A stretch of 64,000 nt of DNA, taken from positions 2,109,501 to 2,173,500 of the forward strand of contig NZ_CP146609.1 of NCBI RefSeq assembly GCF_037094465.1, written 5' to 3'. The notes under the pieces are model-generated. The model ran no database searches and was not told the DNA's origin. It saw only the letters and a program-made list of their open reading frames with translations. This DNA is from Pseudodesulfovibrio sp. 5S69 (GTDB taxonomy: Bacteria > Desulfobacterota > Desulfovibrionia > Desulfovibrionales > Desulfovibrionaceae). Made by a program: the position numbers and the translations under genes. This document shows, piece after piece, positions 42,116 to 52,144 of the stretch (positions within the stretch are counted from its first letter, which is position 1; every line of letters starts with the position of its first letter).

Positions 42116-43393
42116 ATGCGATTTTTCAGTCAATGGGGTAGATTCATGATGGCCGGGGCCGGAGCCATGGCCCAGTGGGAGATAGACAACGCCAAATCCA
42201 TAGTGAGCAGCCGCAAGAAGCTGCTGCTCATCGGGTTGATGATCATTCCCATCATTTTGATCGGCGTGGCCTTTGCCGACGACATCGGCCCGGCCCTGCC
42301 GCATCTGCTCGGCGGCCACAAGGCCTACAGCCCGGCCTTCTACAGCCTGGGCATCTTCATGGTCTCCATCGCCATCGGCGTGGGCGCGGGACTGATCACC
42401 GGCTGCATCGGCGCGGGCGGCGGCTTCATCATCGCCCCGGCGCTCATGTCCGCGGGCATCAAGGGCATCCTGGCGGTCGGCACCGACCTGTTCCACATCT
42501 TCGCCAAGGCGATCATGGGCAGCGTCATCCACCGCAAGCTCGGCAACGTGTCCGTATCCCTGGCCGTGGTCTTCCTGGTCGGCGCGATCCTCGGGGCCAC
42601 CGCGGGCGGCGTCATCAACCGCGTGCTCTACGAGATCAACCCGATCCTGAGCGACGCCTTCATCACCACCGTCTATTCGCTGATGCTCGGTTTCCTGGGC
42701 TTCTACGCCCTGACCGACTTTCTGCGTTCGCGCAGGGCGGACAAGGGCGGCGACGCCCACGGCGGCGGGGAAGGGGCCGAACTCGGGGCGCTGTGTCGCA
42801 ATCTGCAGGACGTCAAGTGCCCGCCCATGATCAAGTTCGATCAGGACCTGGTCGCCGGCGGCCGCCAGATCTCGTGGATATTCCTGGTCATGTCCGGCGC
42901 GCTGGTTGGCCTGGCCGCGGGCATCATGGGCGTGGGCGGCGGCTTCCTGACCTTCCCGATCTTTGTCTACGTGCTCGGCGTGTCCTCCATGACCACGGTG
43001 GGTACCGACATCTTCCAGATCGTGTTCACGGCGGGCTTCGCGTCCATTACCCAGTACGCCATCTACGGCTTCATCTTCTACACCCTGGCCATGGGCATGC
43101 TCATAGGTTCGCTGCTGGGCATCCAGATCGGCGCGCTGGTGACCAAGATCGTGCCCGGCATCACCATCCGCGGCTTCTACGCCATGGCGGTGCTGGCCGG
43201 GTTCATGAACCGGATATTCGCCCTTCCCGGCAAGCTGGCCGACATGGAGATCATTTCGCTCTCGCCCGGCACGGGCTCGGTGCTCAACACCATCGGCATC
43301 TGGGCGTTCTTCATCGTCATCGGCGGGTTCTCGGTCTGGGTGATCGGCACCTTCCTGATGAACATCTCCAAGCTCAAGAGAAAGGAGGCCTAG
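42116..43393 (+). CDS. TSUP-family (TauE/SafE-type) membrane permease
   Basis: 425 residues with about ten hydrophobic segments. An amphipathic N-terminal stretch (about 1-36) precedes TM1 (LLLIGLMIIPIILIGVAF). The two TSUP repeats have the signature glycines GVGAGLITGCIGAGGGFIIAPAL (about 88-110) and LVGLAAGIMGVGGGFLTFPI (about 260-280), each followed by AVGTDLFHI and TVGTDIFQI. The central cytoplasmic loop (about 205-250) carries a cysteine pair CRNLQDVKC. TSUP proteins are proposed exporters of sulfite, sulfonates or other sulfur or organic anions; in a sulfate reducer sulfite or a related anion is plausible. AGGA lies before the ATG. It is probably the main output of the sigma-54 kinase operon. 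Confidence 0.9.
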   Translation: MRFFSQWGRFMMAGAGAMAQWEIDNAKSIVSSRKKLLLIGLMIIPIILIGVAFADDIGPALPHLLGGHKAYSPAFYSLGIFMVSIAIGVGAGLITGCIGAGGGFIIAPALMSAGIKGILAVGTDLFHIFAKAIMGSVIHRKLGNVSVSLAVVFLVGAILGATAGGVINRVLYEINPILSDAFITTVYSLMLGFLGFYALTDFLRSRRADKGGDAHGGGEGAELGALCRNLQDVKCPPMIKFDQDLVAGGRQISWIFLVMSGALVGLAAGIMGVGGGFLTFPIFVYVLGVSSMTTVGTDIFQIVFTAGFASITQYAIYGFIFYTLAMGMLIGSLLGIQIGALVTKIVPGITIRGFYAMAVLAGFMNRIFALPGKLADMEIISLSPGTGSVLNTIGIWAFFIVIGGFSVWVIGTFLMNISKLKRKEA

Positions 43394-43397
43394 CGCC

Positions 43398-44084
43398 ATG
43401 GTCTACAACAAGAAGGAATTCTACGGGGGCTTCGGCCTGCTGGTCGTCTTCTTCCTGGTTCTGTTCATGATGTTCCAGCCCATTTACCACGGGCACAACG
43501 GCATGCAGTTCCTGGACAACCTCTACAACTCCATCTCCAAGGGGTCCATCAACTACTCCGCGCAGTTGAAGACGGACATGGCCCAGTACGACGGCAAGGC
43601 CATCGAACTGACCCTGACCTACGGCTCCGAGGCCCAGGCCGCCCAGTCGGCCGAGCTGTTCGCCAAGGCCGGGGCGCAGGCCACGGCCGAGGGCAAATCC
43701 CTGCATCTGGCCGGCTCCCTGGGCGCGATCCTGAAGAGCAGCCTGGACGACGCCCAGGCCATGTACGACAACGACGGCCAGGCCATGCAGGCCAAGTACG
43801 GCATCGAGCCGCGCCGCGCCCTGTTCAACTGGTGGACCTCGTTCAAGCTGATGAACAAGGCCCTGGGCAACCAGAAGGAGTTCGCGGCGGCCAAGGCCGT
43901 GGACACGGTTCAGACCAAGGCCGTGGAGGCCTCCTACAACTATTATGGAATCGAGGCGCAGAGCATCACGGACGACATCGGCCTGGTGAGCTTCTCCCTG
44001 GTCTTCTACGTGCTCTACACCTTGTGGTACGGTTTCGCCATCCTGTTCGTCTTTGAAGGATGGGGACTCAAGCTCAGTCACTAA
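43398..44084 (+). CDS. Two-helix membrane protein of unknown function, TSUP partner
   Basis: 228 residues with GGAGG upstream. One TM near the N terminus (FGLLVVFFLVLFMMF, about 11-25) and one at the C terminus (ISFSLVFYVLYTLWYGFAILFVFEG region, about 197-220), with a roughly 165-residue periplasmic domain between (helix-rich, alanine- and glutamine-bearing, no cysteine). It starts four bases after the TSUP stop. I believe it belongs to a family seen beside TSUP permeases in Desulfovibrio, but the function is unknown; it may be an accessory subunit or sensor of the transporter. Confidence 0.75.
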   Translation: MVYNKKEFYGGFGLLVVFFLVLFMMFQPIYHGHNGMQFLDNLYNSISKGSINYSAQLKTDMAQYDGKAIELTLTYGSEAQAAQSAELFAKAGAQATAEGKSLHLAGSLGAILKSSLDDAQAMYDNDGQAMQAKYGIEPRRALFNWWTSFKLMNKALGNQKEFAAAKAVDTVQTKAVEASYNYYGIEAQSITDDIGLVSFSLVFYVLYTLWYGFAILFVFEGWGLKLSH

Positions 44085-44114
44085 GTGTCGGAATGCGCAT
44101 CATACCCTAGCCCC

Positions 44115-44152
44115 GCGTGGTCCGGCGGTCCCCCCCGGCCGCCGGACCACGC
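44115..44152 (+). terminator. Very stable hairpin between the membrane protein and second kinase
   Basis: A perfect 14-bp stem (44115-44128 with 44139-44152) and ten-base loop. No T-run, so it may be an attenuator or mRNA stabiliser that lowers expression of the downstream kinase and activator genes. Confidence 0.6.
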
Positions 44153-44219
44153 ACCCGATCTAGGAAGGGATTTACTCCTGTGCGAAATGATTGTATTTTC
44201 TCCAAATGAGGAAACGTGC

Positions 44220-45703
44220 ATGAATCTCCAGAACTATTATGACACCGTCATGGAGCTGACCCACGGCATCGTGGTCACGCTCGATCTCGACGGGGGGATC
44301 ATCCACGGCAACTCCGAGCTGGAACACCTCTCGGGGTATCATCTCCAGGAGCTGGCGGGCCGCGACTGGTTCGAGGTCTTCATCCCCAGGGACGAACGGG
44401 ACATGGCCCGGCGCGCCCTGCTCGAAAGCGTCCACGGCAAGGACATCACCGCCTTTGCCGGGCGCATCCGGGCCAAGGATGGGGACACGGTCTACGTCAA
44501 CTGGAACCTCAAGCCCCTGACCGATTCCAACGGCGAGATCGTCAGCCTGCTGTGCGTGGGCCAGGACGTGACCGACCTGGTCCTGCGCGAGAAGGGCCTT
44601 TTGCGCGAGCGGTTCACGCTGCTGGAGCGCAACAAGGAACTCAACTGCCTGTACTCCCTGAGCCAGCTCATGGGCGAGATCCACCGGACCATGGACGACC
44701 TTCTGACCCAGGTGGTGGAGTTGCTCCCGGCGGCCTTCCAGAATCCGGAGATGACCTACGCCCGGCTGCGCATCGGGCACAAGATTTACGAGACCCCCGG
44801 CTTCGAGGAGAGCGACTTCATGCTCAAGTCCGACCTGGTGGTCAACGGGGATAAGCGGGGCTCGCTGTCGGTGGCCGTGCGCAACGACGCGGCCCGGCCC
44901 GGCTTTCTGGAGGACGAGAAGGACCTGTTCACCACCGTGGTCCAGCAGGTGGTCATCCTGGTCTCCAAGCGCGAGACCCGGCTGGCCAAGCAGGAGCTCG
45001 AACGGCAACTGCGCCAGTCCGACCGGCTGGCCAAGATCGGCCAGTTCTCGGCCGGGGTGGCCCACGAGATCAACGAGCCCCTGGCCAACATCCTCGGGTT
45101 TGCCGAGCTGGCCCTGCAAACCCCGGACCTGCCCGAGCAGGTGGCCACGGACCTGAACAACATCGTGGAGTCTTCCCTGCACGCCCGCGAGATCATCCGC
45201 AAGCTCATGTTTTTCGGTCGGCAATTGCCGCCCCAGCCCGCGTTCATCGATTTCAACGATACCGTGGAGCAGGCCCTGCGCATCACCGAGTCCGGGGCCC
45301 GGCGCGGGGACATCGAGATCGTCCGGGATTACGACCGCTCCCTGCCCAAGATCCTGGCCGACCCGCAGCACATGAAGCAGGTGGTGGTCAACCTGGTGGT
45401 CAACGCCATCCAGGCCATGACCGGGGGCGGCATCGTGACCATCCGGACCATCGGTCATGAGAGCGACGCCTATCTGGTGGTCGAGGACACCGGGCCGGGC
45501 ATGCCCCCGGACGTGCTCAAGATGATCTTTACCCCGTTTTTCACCACCAAGGACGTGGACAAGGGTTCCGGCCTGGGGTTGTCCGTGATACACGGCATCG
45601 TCAAGGCCCACGGGGGATTCATTCAGGTGGAAAGCTCGCCGGACGGGGGGACCAGGGTGGAGGTCGCCTTTCCCTGCCATCTGCGCGACCCGGAGGATGA
45701 GCC

Positions 45704-45707
<4 letters not shown>
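44220..45707 (+). CDS. Cytoplasmic PAS-GAF-type sensor histidine kinase
   Basis: 495 residues from the ATG at 44220 with GAGGAA eight bases upstream; upstream in-frame starts lack sites. There is no membrane segment. A PAS domain (about 1-125: GIVVTLDLDGGIIHGNSE, LKPLTDSNGEIVSLLCVGQDVT) is followed by a GAF-like region (about 145-260). Then comes HisKA with H-box FSAGVAHEINEPLANILGF and HATPase with LNLVVNAIQAM-like VNLVVNAIQAM, VEDTGPGMP and KGSGLGLSVIHGIV. It overlaps the activator gene by four bases, forming a kinase-NtrC pair that should control the sigma-54 promoters of the neighbourhood. The signal is cytoplasmic and unknown. Confidence 0.92.
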
Positions 45708-47050
<1,343 letters not shown>

Positions 47051-47124
47051 CCTGCTCCGGCCGTCCCGGTGCGAATTTTTGGGGTTGACCCGGCCCGGTC
47101 CTTATGCGAAAGGGCCGGACGGCG

Positions 47125-47152
47125 TTGACCTGCCCGTCCAGTAGGGTATGGT
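47125..47152 (+). promoter_or_regulatory. Sigma-70-type promoter of the FUSC gene
   Basis: TTGACC (47125-47130), 16-base spacer, TATGGT (47147-47152); start near 47159, about 23 bases before the ATG at 47182. Confidence 0.55.
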
Positions 47153-47181
47153 TCAACGCACAATCATATCCAAGGCGCATC

Positions 47182-48222
47182 ATGGCTTTCAACGCGGAAA
47201 AATTCATCAGCAGTCACGTCAGGCACGGCATGAAGGTCGGCCTGGCCAGCGTCCTGGCCTACGTCGGGGCGGAATGGATCGGCCTGCCGTACGGCTACTG
47301 GGCGGTCATCACCACGGTCATCGTCATGCAGATGCACGTGGCCGACTCCATCCAGATGTGCCTGTACCGGTTCACCGGCACGGCCATCGGCGCGGGCATG
47401 GGCATCCTGATGATCCTCGTCTTCCCGCCCACCCATTTCTATACGCTCATCGCCGTCTTCGTGGGCACGGGCATCTGCGCCTACCTCACACGGTACGATG
47501 CGCGCTACCGCATGGCGGCCATCACCATGGCCATCGTCTTTCTGTCCAGCCTGCACGCGGAGCACCGCATCGAATACTCCCTGTTCCGGGTGGCCGAGAT
47601 CGGCGTCGGCGTACTCTGCGCCTTCGTGGTCTCGGTGGTGGTCTGGCCCAACCGGACCGCCTCGGTCCTGCTCGACCGACTGTCTGCCCAGTACGACCAG
47701 GTGGCGGACAACGTCCTGCTGCTCATGGACAATTTCCTGCACCGTCAGCGCAAGACCGATCCGGACCTGTTCTTCGACCTGGCCCGCGAGGTCCAGGCCA
47801 ACCGGGAACTCTATAACAAGGTTTATGCCACCGAGCGCCGGGTCTTCCGCGATGACATGGACCTGCTGGCCCTGCAGGTCAATACGCTCAACTCCGTGGT
47901 GGAGCGGTTGCAGTCCACCCCCAGCCTGCTCAACGAAGTGGAGGGCGACGGGTTCGACATCATCATGAACCCGGAGCTCACCCAGTTGGCCAGCGACATG
48001 GCCGACGCCCTGCGCGCCATCGGCCGGGGCGTCCACTACGACCCGCATCCCCTGGCCAAGGCCGTGGACGGGGTGGAAAAGCGGTTCATCGAGCTGCGCG
48101 AGCAGGGCGTCATCGAACGGTTCGAGGTGCGCCGCTACTTCCAGGTCATGAGCTTCATCAACACCGCCCAGCACCTCGGCGAATTCCTTTTGGTCGTCCT
48201 GTACAAGCCGCAGATGCCCTGA
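47182..48222 (+). CDS. FUSC/aromatic acid exporter family membrane protein
   Basis: 346 residues from the ATG at 47182. The N-terminal half (about 15-160) has about six hydrophobic segments in the FUSC/ArAE arrangement: GMKVGLASVLAYVGAEWIGLPYGYWAVITTVIVMQ region, FTGTAIGAGMGILMILV, TLIAVFVGTGICAYL and VAEIGVGVLCAFVVSVVVWPNR. The C-terminal half is a soluble helical domain with likely coiled coil (LALQVNTLNSVVERL). Family members such as AaeB and YccS export aromatic acids or are uncharacterised. It is monocistronic, with a sigma-70-like promoter in front and a stable hairpin behind. Confidence 0.85.
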   Translation: MAFNAEKFISSHVRHGMKVGLASVLAYVGAEWIGLPYGYWAVITTVIVMQMHVADSIQMCLYRFTGTAIGAGMGILMILVFPPTHFYTLIAVFVGTGICAYLTRYDARYRMAAITMAIVFLSSLHAEHRIEYSLFRVAEIGVGVLCAFVVSVVVWPNRTASVLLDRLSAQYDQVADNVLLLMDNFLHRQRKTDPDLFFDLAREVQANRELYNKVYATERRVFRDDMDLLALQVNTLNSVVERLQSTPSLLNEVEGDGFDIIMNPELTQLASDMADALRAIGRGVHYDPHPLAKAVDGVEKRFIELREQGVIERFEVRRYFQVMSFINTAQHLGEFLLVVLYKPQMP

Positions 48223-48246
48223 CGCGGCACCGTTCGGGGTACGGCA

Positions 48247-48287
48247 GAGAAGAGGCGCGCGGACGGACTCCGCGCGCCTCTTCTCTT
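48247..48287 (+). terminator. Hairpin terminator after the FUSC gene
   Basis: A 15-bp stem (48248-48262 with 48270-48284) and seven-base loop, followed by CTCTTG. Strong stem, weak T-run. Confidence 0.65.
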
Positions 48288-48778
48288 GCCTGACCGGCAG
48301 GGCGCATCGCGCCCGCAGGCTTTTCCGCCGCCTCCGAATGGCTCCTTGCCGCCGATCCGTACCCGATTTCGGGGAACGGGCCGCATCGAAAATATTAAAT
48401 AATTTTACCAACCGGGGAAAAACTCCCCGGTTGATTCGCGCAACGGCCTTTCTCGGCGGTTTTGCGCGATTCGCCGGGTTGCGAAAGGCGGGTGCGCAAT
48501 CCGGCAACGGCCCGGCCGGCGCCCCCTGGATCGCATTTAACACTTCGCTTTAATTATCTATTATTGTGCATACCCCGTTCCCCGTCGGGGGAAGAGATGC
48601 AGGCGGTCCGATGCGCTGGCGGTGGCCAGGGCCTGTTGAGCCGGATCGAAGAAGGGCGGGCCTTTCGGAGAATTTGCGCGATTTCAGGGGTAGAGCCGCA
48701 GGCGTGTTTGCTATTTTTATTTTTATTATATCGCATAGTTGTAAGTATTTCTTCCTTTTGCATCATAGGCGCTGCGGC
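48288..48778. other. Intergenic region upstream of the rnf unit
   Basis: No gene is supported; short frames here lack ribosome-binding sites. A nine-base-arm hairpin CAACCGGGG/CCCCGGTTG lies at 48409-48433 beside an AT-rich patch (AATATTAAATAATTTTA). Another AT-rich stretch (about 48700-48760) precedes the proposed rnf promoter. Confidence 0.5.
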
Positions 48779-48794
48779 TGGCATGCTTTCTGCT
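48779..48794 (+). promoter_or_regulatory. Sigma-54-like element upstream of the rnf unit
   Basis: TGGCAT-GCTTT-CTGCT: GG 48780-48781 and GC 48792-48793 with correct ten-base spacing, two departures from TGGCAC-N5-TTGC. Start near 48805, about 32 bases before the ATG at 48837. Confidence 0.4.
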
Positions 48795-48803
48795 TTTCGC
48801 TTG

Positions 48804-48819
48804 TTGATTGACTAATCAA
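48804..48819. promoter_or_regulatory. Palindrome TTGATT-GACT-AATCAA near the rnf start
   Basis: Six-base perfect arms and four-base centre, at the predicted transcription start. Similar in flavour to CRP/FNR-type half-sites but with a different spacing (TTGAT-N6-ATCAA), so an operator for another dimeric regulator is possible. Confidence 0.4.
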
Positions 48820-48836
48820 TCGGGGCGCGGGGCGCG

Positions 48837-49385
48837 ATGTGGGGCAATAATACGGAGACAGCCCGCCCGCGTGTGTTGAAACCACCTATCCGAGCGAGGA
48901 TTGACCAGTTGCAGAACAGATACTTCATCATTTCATCGGTCGTAGCGCTCCTGTTCGCGGGGGCCGTGGTCGGGTACGCGATCCCGGTGGAGAAACAGGA
49001 GGTCCCGGCGCGGGTCATCCTGGACAACACCGGCGGTCGGGTCGTGTTCGCCCACAGGGTGCACGCCGAGGACTACGGTTCCGCCTGCGATGACTGCCAC
49101 CACGACGGTCTGGAGGGCGAAGCCTACCTGCCGTGCGGCACTTGCCATCCGGCGGAGTTCGACGAAACGTTCCGCGCCGAACATCAAAAGGCGTTCCCCG
49201 ACCGGAAGGCCTGCCTGCGCTGCCACGACGAGGTGCCCACCGGGCCGCTCGCCGAGGACGCACGGCCGGACATCGAATCCATCCCCACCAGGGGCGAGGC
49301 CTTCCACACCCTGTGCATGGGGTGCCACGAAGAGAACGGCGGCCCATTCGGCGACGACGCCTGTTACCAGTGCCACGCGAGGTGA
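48837..49385 (+). CDS. Membrane-anchored pentahaem c-type cytochrome of the Rnf complex
   Basis: 182 residues. One N-terminal TM/uncleaved signal (YFIISSVVALLFAGAVVGYAI, about 29-49) places the C-terminal part in the periplasm. Five CxxCH motifs: Cys84-His88, Cys100-His104, Cys126-His130, Cys160-His164 and Cys176-His180. It is four bases before rnfC; in sulfate reducers a multihaem cytochrome next to rnf is thought to let the complex exchange electrons with the periplasmic cytochrome c3 pool. The start is uncertain: the ATG at 48837 has no good ribosome-binding site, and a GTG at 48870 or a TTG near 48909 would still leave the anchor. Confidence 0.85.
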   Translation: MWGNNTETARPRVLKPPIRARIDQLQNRYFIISSVVALLFAGAVVGYAIPVEKQEVPARVILDNTGGRVVFAHRVHAEDYGSACDDCHHDGLEGEAYLPCGTCHPAEFDETFRAEHQKAFPDRKACLRCHDEVPTGPLAEDARPDIESIPTRGEAFHTLCMGCHEENGGPFGDDACYQCHAR

Positions 49386-49388
49386 TCC

Positions 49389-50537
49389 ATGCTCAAGATA
49401 CACTATTCTCTTGATTTCGAGCTGACCAATTCCATCCGCGACATGGCGCTCCCGGAAGAGCTGCACATTCAGGTGCGCAACCTTATCCTCAAGACCAAGA
49501 AGGGCAGCGTCCTGACCAAGGGCGACGTCATCGCCGAACACCCGGCACCCGGCGGCGGGGCTTTCCACGCGGCAGCCGGGGGCAAGGTCACGGGCGTCAA
49601 CTACCACAACCTGGTCGTCAATTGCACCGGCGGCGACGAGACCGTTTCCCCGGTGGACGTGAACTCCATGGGCAAGGGCACGGAACTGCTGCGCACCCTG
49701 CAGTCGTTGGGCGTGGACGTAGCCCCGCTCACGGGCAAGGCCGAGGTCCTGGTCATCAACGGTCTGAACCCGGAACCGGGCGTCTCCGTGGCCCAGCAAC
49801 TGCTCCGGGACGGCCGGGAGGAACTGCGCGCGGGCGTGGCCCTGGCGCGCAAGCTGCTCTCGCCCAACCGGGCCGTCCTGGCCGTGCCCAAGGGTGAGCA
49901 GGTCGCCATTCACGGCGCGGAGACCGTGGGTATCCGCGCCAAGTATCCATACTCCCTGGACGCCCTGGTGGTCCGCGCCGTGACAGGCAAGGAGTTCCCC
50001 GAGGGCACCAGGGTCATCAACGTCATGGACCTGTACGATCTCGGCCGCGTGGCCCTGACCGGACTGCCCATCACCGAGACCCTGATGACCATCGCCGGGC
50101 ACAACTACCGGGTGCCCATCGGCACGCCCGTGCGGCACATATTGGACCTCCTCGGCCTGGTGGCCGGTCCCGGCGACACCATCGTCCTGGGCGGGCCGTT
50201 CCGGGGCGAGGCCATCTACAGCCTGGACGAGGGCGTGAAGAAGACCGACTACGGCCTGTTCATCACCTCGTCCGACGCCATCCCGGCGGTTCAGGACGCG
50301 GCATGCATCAACTGCGGCGAATGCGTCCTGCAGTGTCCGGCCCGGGTGCAGCCGCACCTGATCAGCCGCTGCGCCGAATACGAGCGGTTCGAGGAAGCCG
50401 AGCGCTACGGCCTGAACAGTTGCTTCGAGTGTGGACTGTGCGCCTTCAACTGCTTCGCCAGGCGGCCGTTGCTCCAGTACATCCGCTTCGCCAAGGCGCA
50501 GCTCAAGGCCAAGGGACAACAGGACGCCCAGGTCTAG
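49389..50537 (+). CDS. rnfC: Rnf complex subunit C
   Basis: 382 residues. N-terminal barrel-sandwich part (ILKTKKGSVLTKGDVIAE), central flavin/NADH-type Rossmann region (LLVINGLNPEPG-like VLVINGLNPEPGVSV, then VNVMDLYDLGRVAL), and an SLBB-like segment (PVRHILDLLG). The C-terminal ferredoxin part has two 4Fe-4S motifs, CINCGECVLQCP and CFECGLCAFNCF. RnfC is the peripheral NADH/ferredoxin-facing subunit. It is somewhat shorter than E. coli RsxC and like other Desulfovibrio copies lacks a long alanine-rich tail. Confidence 0.93.
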   Translation: MLKIHYSLDFELTNSIRDMALPEELHIQVRNLILKTKKGSVLTKGDVIAEHPAPGGGAFHAAAGGKVTGVNYHNLVVNCTGGDETVSPVDVNSMGKGTELLRTLQSLGVDVAPLTGKAEVLVINGLNPEPGVSVAQQLLRDGREELRAGVALARKLLSPNRAVLAVPKGEQVAIHGAETVGIRAKYPYSLDALVVRAVTGKEFPEGTRVINVMDLYDLGRVALTGLPITETLMTIAGHNYRVPIGTPVRHILDLLGLVAGPGDTIVLGGPFRGEAIYSLDEGVKKTDYGLFITSSDAIPAVQDAACINCGECVLQCPARVQPHLISRCAEYERFEEAERYGLNSCFECGLCAFNCFARRPLLQYIRFAKAQLKAKGQQDAQV

Positions 50538-50576
50538 GCGGTCCGGGAATCAAATACGAAGATCGACAACACAAGG

Positions 50577-51560
50577 ATGATGAAGGATATGAACCCTCCC
50601 ATACTCAAAGCGATGTCCGACATCACGCTCAAGCTGACGGTTTCGCCGCCGCCGCACTGGCGCAGCGGGCGGACCATCCAGGGCATGATGCAGGCCCACC
50701 TGTTGGCATTGGTCCCGGCCGCCGCCATGGCGGTGGTCATGTACGGCTTCCGCGCGGTCTCGGTCATCGGCCTGGCCGGTACTGCGGCCGTGCTTACCGA
50801 GGTCGCCTGCCTGCGCCTCCAGAAGCGGGACGTGGACGTGGACAACTACTCGGCCCTGTATGCGGGCGTGCTTTTCGCCTTCCTGCTCCCGGCCACCGCG
50901 CCGTGGTGGCTGGTGACCATCGGCGGGGTGCTGACCATCGCCCTGGGCCGGACCGTGTTCGGCGGCTTCGGCTGCAACCCGGTCTGCGCCCCGCTGGTGG
51001 CCTGGGCGGTGTGCCGCTTCTCCTGGCCCTCGGCCATGGACATTGACCTGAACCTTGCGAATTACATGATAAACAGCCCGGTGGACCAACTCATGTATTA
51101 CGGAGTGGGAAGCCTCCGCCAATTCGACTACATGGACCTGTTCACCGGGCATCAACTGGGCGGCCTGGGCTCGTCCCAGGTCATGGCCCTGGCCGCGGGC
51201 GGCATCTTCCTGCTCGCCGCACGGTGGATCCGCCTGTTTATCCCGGCGGGCTTCCTCCTCGGCGTGGCGGGCACGTCCGCGATCTACTGGGCCATCGACC
51301 CTGCCGTCTACGCCGACCCCATGTTCCACCTGCTGGCGGGCTCCACCGTGTTCGGCGCCTTCTTCCTGGCTCCGGACGTGTCCTCCAGCCCGGTGGGCAA
51401 GATTCCCCAGACCGTGTTTGGCCTCATCGCCGGGGCCATGGTCGTGATCATCCGCACGTACGGGGTGTATCCCGACGGCGTGCCGTTCGCCGTCATGGTG
51501 GCGAACCTGCTCAGCCCGTTGTTGGACCGTCTCCGTCCCAAGTACTTCGGAGTCAGATAG
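50577..51560 (+). CDS. rnfD: Rnf complex subunit D
   Basis: 327 residues, about eight to nine TM helices (for example LLALVPAAAMAVVMYGF, AGVLFAFLLPATAPWWLV, HLLAGSTVFGAFFLAPDVSSSP). The stretch MTVSPPPHWRSG-like LTVSPPPHWRSGRTIQGMM and FGGFGCNPVCAPLVAWA are typical of RnfD/NqrB. RnfD normally carries a covalent FMN on a threonine; the region around DPMFHLLAGST is the family-conserved one, but I cannot fix the residue by eye. Four closely spaced in-frame ATGs exist (50577, 50580, 50589, with another later), and the one at 50589 is also plausible. Confidence 0.92.
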   Translation: MMKDMNPPILKAMSDITLKLTVSPPPHWRSGRTIQGMMQAHLLALVPAAAMAVVMYGFRAVSVIGLAGTAAVLTEVACLRLQKRDVDVDNYSALYAGVLFAFLLPATAPWWLVTIGGVLTIALGRTVFGGFGCNPVCAPLVAWAVCRFSWPSAMDIDLNLANYMINSPVDQLMYYGVGSLRQFDYMDLFTGHQLGGLGSSQVMALAAGGIFLLAARWIRLFIPAGFLLGVAGTSAIYWAIDPAVYADPMFHLLAGSTVFGAFFLAPDVSSSPVGKIPQTVFGLIAGAMVVIIRTYGVYPDGVPFAVMVANLLSPLLDRLRPKYFGVR

Positions 51561-51562
51561 CC

Positions 51563-52132
51563 ATGCGTGAAATCATCAATATGATCGTTGTGTTGTCGCT
51601 TATATGCGCCGCTTCCGGCACCCTGCTGGTCAACCTTAAGCGGGCCACCAAGGCGAAGATCGAACAGCAGGTGCTCATCAACGTCCAGGGCCCGGCCCTG
51701 ATGACCGTGCTCGCGGGGTGCGACAACGACCCCATAGCCGAGCGCAAGACCGTGGACGGGGTCACCGTGTTCCCGGCCAAGCGGTCCGGCAAGCTCGTGG
51801 GCGTGGCCTTCGAGACCTTTGCCGCGGGGTACTCCGGCGACGTCGGGGTCATGGTCGGGTTCGACGTGGACAACAACCGGCTCATCGGCATCGGCATCAC
51901 CACCCAGACCGAGACGCCGGGCGTGGGCACCCGGATCATGAAGCCCGCCTTCCTCAAGCAGTTCAAGGGGCACGGGCTCGACTCCATGGCCCTGAGTTCC
52001 AAGAACGGCGACATCGACGCCGTGGCCGGGGCGACCTATTCGTCCACCGGCGCGGTCGACGCCGTGCGCAAGGCCCTCACCCTGTACAAGGGCATCAAGC
52101 CCCAAATCGCCGACCTCTGGCCGGCGTCCTAA
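51563..52132 (+). CDS. rnfG: Rnf complex subunit G (flavoprotein)
   Basis: 189 residues from the ATG at 51563; the longer open frame is a shadow of rnfD. One N-terminal TM (IINMIVVLSLICAASGTLLV) anchors a periplasmic FMN-binding domain. GVGTRIMKPAFLKQFKG and the flavinylation motif AGATYSSTGAVDAV are present; the second threonine of AGAT is the expected covalent FMN site, with alanine in place of the usual serine/threonine before GAT. The FMN transferase ApbE that loads it is not encoded in this window. Confidence 0.93.
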   Translation: MREIINMIVVLSLICAASGTLLVNLKRATKAKIEQQVLINVQGPALMTVLAGCDNDPIAERKTVDGVTVFPAKRSGKLVGVAFETFAAGYSGDVGVMVGFDVDNNRLIGIGITTQTETPGVGTRIMKPAFLKQFKGHGLDSMALSSKNGDIDAVAGATYSSTGAVDAVRKALTLYKGIKPQIADLWPAS

Positions 52133-52144
52133 GGAGCGATACAA

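Noticed and set aside
48804..48819. FNR box in front of rnf
   Set aside because: FNR sites are TTGAT-N4-ATCAA; here the spacing between TTGAT and ATCAA is six, so I list it only as a palindrome.
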